From IMG/VR virus record IMGVR_UViG_3300037882_000224, positions 1 through 38,020 of that record: DNA of 38,020 nucleotides; one strand, given 5' to 3'. The notes beneath the pieces are model-generated. The model ran no database searches and was not told where the DNA came from. It worked only from the letters and a program-made list of their open reading frames with translations. Each line of letters starts with the position of its first letter. Position 1 is the stretch's first letter. The position numbers and the translations under genes are program-made. Of this stretch, positions 15,795 through 22,654 are shown one piece after another. Origin of the DNA: a virus.

Positions 15795-16225
15795 TGGCAA
15801 ACGAAGCACGTAAAATACAAATGGCACAGATTAAGCTACAAAAGTCGCTTAATAACTTTGTAGTTGAGATGGGAACGGAGGCTAAAAACCACTTTGTTAA
15901 GTCTTTTAGAAATCAAGGCTTTGAAGATAAAAGTATCGTTAAATGGAAACATCGTAAACGATTAGAGCAAGGTAAAAGTAGAGCGATATTAGTTAAGTCA
16001 GGAGATTTAAGACGTAGTATAAGAGTAATAAATAAAAGTTATAGAAGTATTACATTGGGCAGTGATTTACCTTATGCACAAATACATAACGATGGATTAA
16101 ATGGTAGAGCCTTTGGTAAATACGCCTTTAAAATGCCTAAAAGACAGTTTATAGGACACTCTACAAAGTTAATTGACCATTTGCGTAGTAAGTTAGATAA
16201 ACGAATACAAAACGTGTTTAAATAG
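15794..16225 (+). CDS. virion morphogenesis / tail completion protein (Mu gpG-like)
   Basis: 143 basic residues. NHFVKSFRNQGFEDKSIVKWKHRKR, then ILVKSGDLRRSIRVI, YAQIHNDGLNGRAFGKY and MPKRQFIGHS form the pattern of Mu gpG/HK97 gp10-like head-tail proteins. It probably completes the neck or tail. Overlaps both neighbours by one codon. Confidence 0.85.
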   Translation: MANEARKIQMAQIKLQKSLNNFVVEMGTEAKNHFVKSFRNQGFEDKSIVKWKHRKRLEQGKSRAILVKSGDLRRSIRVINKSYRSITLGSDLPYAQIHNDGLNGRAFGKYAFKMPKRQFIGHSTKLIDHLRSKLDKRIQNVFK

Positions 16226-16704
16226 TGGAATTAGAATTATACATAGCATTAAAAAAAGAGATTGAAACAAAACTACCTGAGATAAAAAAGGTAGGGTTAT
16301 ATAACAATCAATTTGAAAACGAAAGCACAGAAAATGCTTTTGGTTATCCTTGTGTGTTTATTCAGTTTCAATCAAATGGATTTAGAGAGTTAACAAATGG
16401 AGTACAGCAATTCGATATGATTATCACAACCCATTTAGGGTTTGAAAGTTATAAGGATGAAGATACGGATGTATTAAGATTAAAGCAAGATTTATACAAA
16501 GTAGTTAATCGTTTTAGAAATGATAGTTTTAGCAGATTATTAAGGGTTGAAGATAGACCTAATTATAATCACAATAATATTCAGGTATTTGAAACAGATT
16601 ATAAAACAACAGGAAAAGACTTTACAACAGATATTAGACCAAGTACGAATGTAACAGCATTACCAGTTGTTGCTCCTACTATAACAACATTAGCTGATTT
16701 ATAA
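16225..16704 (+). CDS. tail terminator-like/neck protein (GTG start)
   Basis: 159 residues from a GTG that overlaps the previous stop (TAGTG). First residues LELYIALKKEIETKLPEIKKVGLY, then strands (GYPCVFIQFQ, QQFDMIITTHLGF) and a degenerate T-rich tail. The length, helical start and beta core fit tail terminator proteins (Mu gp37/lambda U-like), and the place after a Mu-G-like gene agrees. No direct signature, so moderate. Confidence 0.55.
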   Translation: MELELYIALKKEIETKLPEIKKVGLYNNQFENESTENAFGYPCVFIQFQSNGFRELTNGVQQFDMIITTHLGFESYKDEDTDVLRLKQDLYKVVNRFRNDSFSRLLRVEDRPNYNHNNIQVFETDYKTTGKDFTTDIRPSTNVTALPVVAPTITTLADL

Positions 16705-17549
16705 TGGCAAGAACAATTGCACAGATTCAGTCCGAAATGGACACAGAGCAAGCCCTACAAACAGGGTTAAGCGACTTAAATAGTCCAAGCCAAGTGGCAA
16801 TATACACGCTATGGAAATATGTTATATCTGCTTCTATTTGGGCGCATGAGAAACTATGGGATATTTTTAAATTAGAATTAGAGGCTATTGTAGATGCTGC
16901 ACCAATTGGAACGGATGGATGGGTGCAATCTCAATCTTTATTATTTCAATATAGCGCAACAGACCCTCAAGTAATAACTTTGGTTGACTTTGTTCCTGCT
17001 TATTCGGTTGTAGATACTGATTTGCAGATTATAACACGTTGCAGCGTAAAGACGTTACCAAATAAAACTGTTAATGTAAAGGTTGCTAAGTCAGACCCTC
17101 CATCTGCTTTAACGGCTACTGAATTAAGCTCCTTTGCTGGTTATTTAGATGATATTAGTTTTGCAGGAGTACAATATAATGCTATTTCTTTAGCCTCAGA
17201 TAAGCTATATCTTGATGCGGAAGTATTTTATAATGGTCAATATTCAAGTGTTATTAGCGATACCGTAATAGCTGCTGTAAATGATTATTTAGCTAACATT
17301 CCATTTGATGGTAATGTTAGAGTATCTGCTTTATATGATGCAATACAAAATGTATCAGGAGTAACCGATGTTATTATTAACGATATGGCTATACGTGCAG
17401 ATGCAACAGCATTTGGTAGTAAGACTTATTTAGTACAAAACAATACAACTATCTATAATAAATATCCAACATTTGCAGGATATGTAGTAGAAGAAACAAC
17501 AGTTAGTAATACTTTTGTTGATAAATTAACCTTTACGCCTGAAAGCTAA
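16704..17549 (+). CDS. baseplate J-like protein
   Basis: 281 residues. The N-terminus (ARTIAQIQSEMDTEQALQTG) and the C-terminal VRVSALYDAIQNVSGVTDVII block, preceded by VISDTVIAAVNDYLANIPFDG, match baseplate J-like wedge proteins. It would form part of the baseplate periphery. Its position in the head module, far from the main baseplate cluster at 27-31 kb, is unusual. Confidence 0.75.
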   Translation: MARTIAQIQSEMDTEQALQTGLSDLNSPSQVAIYTLWKYVISASIWAHEKLWDIFKLELEAIVDAAPIGTDGWVQSQSLLFQYSATDPQVITLVDFVPAYSVVDTDLQIITRCSVKTLPNKTVNVKVAKSDPPSALTATELSSFAGYLDDISFAGVQYNAISLASDKLYLDAEVFYNGQYSSVISDTVIAAVNDYLANIPFDGNVRVSALYDAIQNVSGVTDVIINDMAIRADATAFGSKTYLVQNNTTIYNKYPTFAGYVVEETTVSNTFVDKLTFTPES

Positions 17550-18214
17550 TGTTTGATATTTACATTATACAGTTTAGTTTATTGTGGGAAAAGTTATTCC
17601 CACCACACTTACGCAAAACATTACATTTAGTATGGGGTGCTGTTTTAGTTGCTCCATTACAATCGTTAAGAGATTTAATATTCAATGATTATGCTAATGG
17701 TAGTTACGCTTCTAAATATGATAATGCAACGGCTTATGTAGTTGGGGATAAGGTATATCTAAATAGAGTTTTATATAAATGTATTGATGCAACAACTGGT
17801 AATGCACCAACAAATACAACATATTGGGAGGTATTGTTAGATAATAGAATAGGAGTAAGAGAGCGAATAAAATACAATTCAAGAAAGGTTTTATTTGAAT
17901 ACGCTTTAAATAGATGGTTTGAAATAGGGTTGTCATACCCTCAGATATATATAACAAATAATAATATTTATGGTACTGCTTTTTTATTAGGAGCAACAGG
18001 AGAGTATAGTAGTAGTATGGCTAATAGTAGTTATTATCAACAGTATTACTTAGGTAACACATACGACTATAATTCTTATGCCTTTACTATTTATGTACCT
18101 ATTGCCGTATTTAATGCTTTAGCAAGTAATAATACAGATAGAGAGAATATAATAAGAGGCTTTGCAAATAGATATGTAATAAGTGGAATGAATTATAATG
18201 TAATAACATACTAA
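17549..18214 (+). CDS. baseplate-associated protein with carbohydrate-binding-like module
   Basis: 221 residues following baseplate J, where P2/Mu-like phages encode the next wedge or fibre-attachment protein. The N-terminal part is hydrophobic/aromatic (HLRKTLHLVWGAVLVAPLQS). Residues about 58-95 (TAYVVGDKVYLNRVLYKC then TGNAPTNTTYWEVL) are a third copy of the module in the protein at 12917. The C-terminus (YYQQYYLGNTYDYNSYAFTI) is Tyr-rich. Overall identity not recognised. Confidence 0.6.
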   Translation: MFDIYIIQFSLLWEKLFPPHLRKTLHLVWGAVLVAPLQSLRDLIFNDYANGSYASKYDNATAYVVGDKVYLNRVLYKCIDATTGNAPTNTTYWEVLLDNRIGVRERIKYNSRKVLFEYALNRWFEIGLSYPQIYITNNNIYGTAFLLGATGEYSSSMANSSYYQQYYLGNTYDYNSYAFTIYVPIAVFNALASNNTDRENIIRGFANRYVISGMNYNVITY

Positions 18215-18217
18215 CAG

Positions 18218-19075
18218 ATGAAAACAATTTTAACAACTTCAATTAGCGACCCTAATATACAACAACCATTTACTGGTAAGTCGCTTACATTCTTACAAGA
18301 TAATTTAGCAGATGTAGCAGATGGAATATCTAAATTTTTAGTAGGGGATAGAAATTATACTACTTCTGATTTTTATGTAGTAAGTGGATTAAGAGATACA
18401 GGAACACCACCAGTTTATGCAATAGCAGAAGGATGGATATTTTATAACGGAGAGTTATATTATTGTTCAGGTTATGCTGGTAATCCAGCTAATGATGTTA
18501 TAGGCACTATTACAACTACATACGATGCAACTATTGACCCTGTAACATTTACGGATGGTGTGGCACGTAGTGTACATCAAGTAAAAACAATTGTGTTAAG
18601 TGATGGTGTTTTAGGTAGTGGGGATATTGATTATGTAGACCTTATATTTTCTCAAGATGGATTTTATAGAATGTTTGCACAGGGCGAGTATTCGGGTTCA
18701 ACCGCTGCTGGTGCAACTGTTACACCTTTATCATCAAGTGAATTAGACCCTAATAGCTGGTTAAATGGAGCAACAGGACGATTTACACCATTAAAGGCTG
18801 GTTACTATGAGGTTAATGCACATTTTAGAATATCAGTACCAGTAGCTGCTGCTGTAATGACAAGTGTAATGTTTATAAGTAAGAATGGTTCAAGCGTTCA
18901 AACTGTTGGTGGTATGGTAGGGGATGTTGGATATGATAATAACCGTTATGCTTTTAATAGCCATATTGTTTATATGAATGGGACAACAGATTATTTAGAA
19001 TTAACGATAGTTCAAGACGTTGCAACAGCTTGTAGTTATTTTGCAAGTTTTAATGCAAAAAGAATAAGCGAATAG
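18218..19075 (+). CDS. tail fibre/receptor-binding protein with C1q-like domain
   Basis: 285 residues. The N-terminal half contains repetitive strands (VGDRNYTTSDFYVVSGLRDT, GTPPVYAIAEGWIFYNGEL). The C-terminal 130 residues form a C1q/TNF-like jelly roll: WLNGATGRFTPLKAGYYEVN, then VMTSVMFISKNGSSVQTVGG and TTDYLELTIVQDV. Such domains are common at fibre tips that bind host surface glycans. It is the last gene of the first late operon and precedes a terminator. Confidence 0.75.
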   Translation: MKTILTTSISDPNIQQPFTGKSLTFLQDNLADVADGISKFLVGDRNYTTSDFYVVSGLRDTGTPPVYAIAEGWIFYNGELYYCSGYAGNPANDVIGTITTTYDATIDPVTFTDGVARSVHQVKTIVLSDGVLGSGDIDYVDLIFSQDGFYRMFAQGEYSGSTAAGATVTPLSSSELDPNSWLNGATGRFTPLKAGYYEVNAHFRISVPVAAAVMTSVMFISKNGSSVQTVGGMVGDVGYDNNRYAFNSHIVYMNGTTDYLELTIVQDVATACSYFASFNAKRISE

Positions 19076-19097
19076 TTTGTTAGTTTTCTATTTGCTA

Positions 19098-19136
19098 AAG
19101 CCCTCCGCCTTGATTGGTTGTGAGGGCTTATTTATT
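19098..19136 (+). terminator. terminator of the first structural operon
   Basis: AAGCCCTC (19098-19105) pairs with GAGGGCTT (19122-19129), 16-nt loop, then ATTTATT. It ends the operon starting at 12917. The 19076-19454 stretch beyond it has no gene I can support and holds the candidate minus-strand RNA. Confidence 0.7.
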
Positions 19137-19204
19137 ACTCCAAAGAAAAACAAAGAATAAAATTAACAACTATAAAGAATTGTAAATAAGAAACAAAAAG
19201 AAAA

Positions 19205-19429
19205 AGCCCCTAAAAATAAATATTTCCTCTATGTTTTGTTTCATAGAGATATTGACCTGAACCAATACGAGTAGCGTAAAGTTTTGGCTTCGATGTAACT
19301 CAAATACCCTAAAACACAAAACCCCACCAAAATTGAATTTAGCAGAGTCTACGGTAAGGGTTTTGTTCGGTTTCCCGAAAGTATGTTTTAATGTATTTAT
19401 TGTTTAGACTCTGCTAGAAGTATAACAAC
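19205..19429 (-). ncRNA. candidate pseudoknotted minus-strand RNA under late-type control
   Basis: Read on the minus strand. UAGCAGAGUCUA (19416-19405) pairs perfectly over 12 bp with UAGACUCUGCUA (19351-19340). Between them lies a GAAA-tetraloop hairpin (UUCGG/CCGAA, 19379-19366). ACAAAACCC (19366-19358) is complementary over 9 bp to GGGUUUUGU (19324-19316), which would cross the first helix and make a pseudoknot. A last hairpin CUCUAUG/CAUAGAG (19248-19227) is followed by U-rich sequence, as in a terminator. The GNRA loop, U-rich end and upstream promoter (19441-19434) all favour the minus strand. No known family recognised. Start and end are estimates. Confidence 0.6.
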
Positions 19430-19433
19430 ATAG

Positions 19434-19477
19434 CAAAAGTACTTGATTGTGTTTTTATTTAGTGTTAGTGTTACACT
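19434..19477 (-). promoter_or_regulatory. late-type promoter 3 (minus strand)
   Basis: Minus strand: palindrome 19477-19467 (AGTGTAACACT), exactly 25 nt, then TACTTTTG (19441-19434). Same spacing as promoters 1 and 2. It points at the candidate structured RNA; the palindrome overlaps the 3' end of the 54-aa gene. Confidence 0.7.
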
Positions 19478-19619
19478 TTTTATTAATATACTTTATATCT
19501 TTAAAATCTCCGTACTGGTCAAAGATAATCTTAATAGATTGGGTATCGTTAATTTTTATAGTGCCTCCACACATTAGCACGTTTAACTCATCTTCAGTTA
19601 GCTTACTTATTATTTCCAT
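19455..19619 (-). CDS. small hypothetical protein co-operonic with RHH regulator
   Basis: 54-residue frame MEIISKLTEDELNVLMCGG..., overlapping the end of the RHH gene by 17 nt on the same strand, so probably coupled. Residues about 24-46 look like strand-helix-strand (INDTQSIKIIFDQYGDFKDI). The last codons (NTNTK) contain palindrome copy 3. Possibly an accessory partner of the RHH protein; no family recognised. Confidence 0.55.
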   Translation of the reverse strand: MEIISKLTEDELNVLMCGGTIKINDTQSIKIIFDQYGDFKDIKYINKKCNTNTK

Positions 19620-19866
19620 CTTTTAATGCTTTGTAAAGGTCGCAAAACTCTTTGTGCGGGTTAATATTATTTGAATCAATATAGGCGTAATGGAATTTAA
19701 CTATTTCCCTTGCTAATTCACTTTCTAATAGACCTCTTTTTATACAGTCATTTAAGAAACGTGTTTTAGTAGTTCCAGTTAAATAAGTTGTTGTTTTAAC
19801 ACGTACAAGTGTTAGTTTATGCCTTTGACAGGCTTCTAATTCTTCGCTATTTTTTTTGTTTCTCAT
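19603..19866 (-). CDS. ribbon-helix-helix regulator, candidate late-gene regulator
   Basis: 87 residues. After a basic, helical N-terminus (MRNKKNSEELEACQRHKLT), the segment VRVKTTTYLTGTTKTRFLND followed by CIKRGLLESELAREIVKFHY fits an RHH fold: strand, helix, G-turn, helix. It would bind palindromic DNA as a dimer. The gene runs opposite to the structural operons, and its ATG (19866) is 7 nt from an exact AGTGTTACACT palindrome (19874-19884) that also lies at fixed distance from the opposing late promoter. It is a candidate activator of the palindrome-type promoters and repressor of itself. Fold is moderately clear; the regulatory role is inferred. Confidence 0.65.
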   Translation of the reverse strand: MRNKKNSEELEACQRHKLTLVRVKTTTYLTGTTKTRFLNDCIKRGLLESELAREIVKFHYAYIDSNNINPHKEFCDLYKALKDGNNK

Positions 19867-19873
19867 TTAAAAA

Positions 19874-19917
19874 AGTGTTACACTATAAACAATTGGCAAA
19901 TATAATAAATATTTTTG
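19874..19917 (+). promoter_or_regulatory. late-type promoter 2 (capsid/tail operon)
   Basis: Palindrome AGTGTTACACT (19874-19884), exactly 25 nt, TATTTTTG (19910-19917). No TTTG -33. The ATG of the protease gene (19922) is only 4 nt after the -7 box, so the mRNA is probably leaderless or nearly so. Confidence 0.75.
19897..19904 (-). promoter_or_regulatory. -7 box for the divergent RHH gene
   Basis: TATATTTG on the minus strand (19904-19897). An ATTG lies 20 nt upstream (19928-19925). Transcription would begin near 19892, putting the palindrome (19884-19874) about 8-18 nt inside the transcript, a position expected for repression. Confidence 0.5.
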
Positions 19918-19921
19918 TTAT

Positions 19922-21031
19922 ATGCAATTCAAATACATAAAAAATATAGCGGAAGATAATTCAGAAGCTACTATTTTATTATACAATCAAATTGGTAGCT
20001 CAATAGATGCTGAGGGGTGTATAACTTATGGTATTGATGGCAGTTCTTTTGCATGGGAAATGCAATACTTACAAGATAAATGTAAGAAAATTAATGTAAG
20101 AATAAATAGTATTGGTGGCAATGTAATTGATGGATATGCAATTATATCATCTATACTTAACTCTAAAGTTCCTTGTGATACTTATATTGATGGATTAGCT
20201 GCTTCAATTGCTGGTGTTATTGCAATAAGTGGTAAGAAAGTTTACATGGCAGATTATGGAACTTTAATGTTACACAATCCAAGTGGTGGGAATGATACTG
20301 CTATATTAGATTTAGTTAAAGGTACATTGGTTACTCTATTTAAGAATAGAACAGCGCAAAGCGAAGAAGAAATAGTATCTATGATGGATGCTGAAACATG
20401 GATGAACGCAACAGACGCCAAAGCTAAAGGAATGGTAGACGTTATCGTTTCAAGTGGTAAGAAAGTTAAAATTAATTCAACAGAGAGCCTTTATAATATG
20501 GCTCTAATTTATAATAAATTAATCAACCCGAAAAAACAAATGAATTTAATCACAAACAAATTAGGATTAGATGAAAATTCAAACGAAGATGTTGTAGTTT
20601 CTAAAATTACTGAATTGCAAAATTCATTAGAGGAAATGAAGGCTGAAAACGAGAGAATTAAATCTGAGTTAGCTAAAGCTGAGGCTGAATTGACTACTAT
20701 CGAATCTGAGAAAGAGGCACATAAAAATGCAGCTATCGAGGAAATGGTAAACTCTTTTAATGTAAAAGAAGAAGACAAAGCAGCTACAATCGAATTAGCA
20801 AAAGTAAATTTTGATGCAGTAAAAAATATGCTATCAAAACAATCAGTTAAAGAGCCTGTAAAAGTATTTGATTTCAAAAACGTAGTAACTCCAAAAGGTT
20901 CAGAAGACCGTTCATCTTGGACTATTCGTGATTGGGAAAAGAAAGATGCTAAAGGATTAGCTGAAATTAAGAATAACACTCCTGAAGTGTATAATGAAAT
21001 GTATAACTCACACTACAAAAAACAAAAATAA
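19922..21031 (+). CDS. ClpP-type head maturation protease fused to scaffold
   Basis: 369 residues. Protease domain: INSIGGNVIDGYAII, nucleophile S95 in YIDGLAASIAGVI, H118 in TLMLHNPSGG, as in ClpP/S49-like prohead proteases. From about residue 195 the protein turns into a Glu/Lys-rich coiled coil (LEEMKAENERIKSELAKAEAE) that resembles an internal scaffold. Such fusions build the procapsid, cleave the scaffold and head proteins, then self-destroy. First gene of the second structural operon; the capsid gene follows. Confidence 0.9.
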   Translation: MQFKYIKNIAEDNSEATILLYNQIGSSIDAEGCITYGIDGSSFAWEMQYLQDKCKKINVRINSIGGNVIDGYAIISSILNSKVPCDTYIDGLAASIAGVIAISGKKVYMADYGTLMLHNPSGGNDTAILDLVKGTLVTLFKNRTAQSEEEIVSMMDAETWMNATDAKAKGMVDVIVSSGKKVKINSTESLYNMALIYNKLINPKKQMNLITNKLGLDENSNEDVVVSKITELQNSLEEMKAENERIKSELAKAEAELTTIESEKEAHKNAAIEEMVNSFNVKEEDKAATIELAKVNFDAVKNMLSKQSVKEPVKVFDFKNVVTPKGSEDRSSWTIRDWEKKDAKGLAEIKNNTPEVYNEMYNSHYKKQK

Positions 21032-21034
21032 AAA

Positions 21035-21373
21035 ATGGCAACTTACTTAAAAGCACCATTTGGTGCAATCGCAACTGCTTCAATCTCTGCTGATGCTTCA
21101 GATGATGCAATCACAATTAATGCTTATGAAACTTACATCACAACTGCTACATTAACAGCTAATGCTACATTAGATTTAACTGTTAGTTCTGAGGTTATTG
21201 CTGGTGCAACACTTCATATTAAATGTACTACAAATGGTACTGAAACATTTACATTCGGAACTAAAATTGATGCTCCTGTTGTAACTGGTTCTGCTGGTAA
21301 AACATGGTGTCAATCATTTGTTTACAATGGTACAAATTTCTACCCAATGGGAGCAAAAATTCAAATTGATTAA
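21035..21373 (+). CDS. probable head decoration protein
   Basis: 112 residues, 3 nt after the protease stop and before the capsid gene. Thr/Ala-rich, all-beta in appearance (ITTATLTANATLDLTVSSEV), with a C-terminal TFTFGTKIDAP then GAKIQID. The place between protease and capsid and the beta composition fit a capsid-stabilising decoration protein (lambda D/Hoc position). No sequence signature. Confidence 0.55.
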   Translation: MATYLKAPFGAIATASISADASDDAITINAYETYITTATLTANATLDLTVSSEVIAGATLHIKCTTNGTETFTFGTKIDAPVVTGSAGKTWCQSFVYNGTNFYPMGAKIQID

Positions 21374-21405
21374 TCCAAATAATAACAATTAAATAAAAAG
21401 AAACA

Positions 21406-22329
21406 ATGGCATTACAAAAAGAAGTTTGGATTTCAGACATCCAAGAAAATCTATTCGCTAATAACGAATTTATTAATAGAGCTACTGACCACTCAATGTG
21501 GATTAGCAACAAAACAGTTCACGTTCCACAAGCAGGTGCTAACCCATCTGTAAAGAAAAATCGTACAGTATTACCTGCTGCGATTTCTCAAAGAACAGAT
21601 ACTGATTTAACTTATGATATGGCAGAATATACAACTGACCCTATCTTATTGACTAACTTAGATGAGTTACAAATTAACTACGCTAAACGTCAATCAGTAT
21701 TATCGCAACACATTGCAACTTTAGGAGATGTAATTGGTAACCAAACACTTTACGCATGGGCGCCAGCAGGTGCAGGCACTTACCGTAAAACAACTGGCTC
21801 TGCTGTATCAAGTGCATTAGCACCAACAGCTACATCAACTCGTTTAGCTATCACATTAGCTGATATTGCTGCTGCAAAAGGTATTTTAGATTCTCAAAAT
21901 GTACCTCAATCAGGTCGTGTTTTGGTTATGCCTTCAGATATTTATAACGCTCAAATGTTAGCAATCTCTGATTTCGTACAAGCACAATCTTATGGTACTT
22001 CAGGGTTACCTTCAGGTGCAGTAGGTCGTATCTTCGGATTTGACATTGTATTACGTCCTTCAGTAGTTGTTTATGATAACTCAGGTACACCAGCATTAAA
22101 AGCTGTTGATGCTGATGGAACTCCAACAACTGAAGCAACAACTGATAACATGGCTTGTTTAGCATTCCATCCATCATTTGTTTGTAAAGCAATGGGTACT
22201 ACTGATGTATTCTATGATGAAGACAAACCTGAGTATTATGGTTCTGTATTCTCTGCATTAGTAATGCACGGAGCAGCGAAGTTACGTACTGACCAAAAAG
22301 GTATCGTAGCAATCGTACAAGCTAACTAA
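21406..22329 (+). CDS. major capsid protein
   Basis: 307 residues following the protease. N-terminal MALQKEVWISDIQENLFANNEF, E-loop-like region with VPQAGANPSVKKNRTVLPAAIS, and the P-domain helices (LADIAAAKGILDSQNVPQSG then RVLVMPSDIYNAQML) match HK97-fold capsids of DUF935 phages. A strong terminator hairpin follows, which would make this one of the most abundant transcripts. Confidence 0.85.
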   Translation: MALQKEVWISDIQENLFANNEFINRATDHSMWISNKTVHVPQAGANPSVKKNRTVLPAAISQRTDTDLTYDMAEYTTDPILLTNLDELQINYAKRQSVLSQHIATLGDVIGNQTLYAWAPAGAGTYRKTTGSAVSSALAPTATSTRLAITLADIAAAKGILDSQNVPQSGRVLVMPSDIYNAQMLAISDFVQAQSYGTSGLPSGAVGRIFGFDIVLRPSVVVYDNSGTPALKAVDADGTPTTEATTDNMACLAFHPSFVCKAMGTTDVFYDEDKPEYYGSVFSALVMHGAAKLRTDQKGIVAIVQAN

Positions 22330-22339
22330 TAACAAATAA

Positions 22340-22374
22340 AAGCACACCTAATTAAGTTTAGGTGTGCTTATTTA
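22340..22374 (+). terminator. partial terminator after the capsid gene
   Basis: AAGCACACCTAA (22340-22351) pairs perfectly with TTAGGTGTGCTT (22358-22369), 6-nt loop, followed by ATTTAAAA. The T run is short, so it may be leaky, lowering tail gene expression relative to capsid. No new promoter was found before 22387. Confidence 0.75.
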
Positions 22375-22386
22375 AAAAACTAAACT

Positions 22387-22635
22387 ATGACACAAGAACA
22401 AGCACAAAGAGAAGCTACTAAGCATTTAAACAATCCTGAAGTTAAAACATTATGTGTATTATCTGATGGCGGTGTTTATATCAACAACGACTTAGAAGTA
22501 ATGAAGCAAAACGCTTTAGACAGAGGAAAGAATATCTTTATTTTTAAAGGAGAAACTGAAAAACTGGATGAGGTAGTAGCAGAAAAGGTTGAAGAAGTTA
22601 AGACTGAAGAACCTAAAAAACCAAAAAAGAAATAA
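22387..22635 (+). CDS. hypothetical protein with Lys/Glu-rich tail
   Basis: 82 residues between capsid and sheath. N-terminal MTQEQAQREATKHLNNPE then strand-helix (TLCVLSDGGVYINNDLEVMK); the last 25 residues are a charged tail (EVKTEEPKKPKKK). Location suggests a head-tail or capsid-associated protein. No family recognised. Confidence 0.65.
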   Translation: MTQEQAQREATKHLNNPEVKTLCVLSDGGVYINNDLEVMKQNALDRGKNIFIFKGETEKLDEVVAEKVEEVKTEEPKKPKKK

Positions 22636-22654
22636 TCTTAAAAATATTTTATAA

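Noticed and set aside
19205-19429. tmRNA, RNase P RNA, or ROOL/GOLLD RNA
   Set aside because: No tRNA-like end or tag frame, no recognisable RNase P motif, and too short for ROOL/GOLLD.
20509-20979. 156-aa frame on the minus strand opposite the protease/scaffold
   Set aside because: It is a shadow of the biased Glu/Lys codons of the plus-strand coiled coil, with no promoter or recognisable protein.
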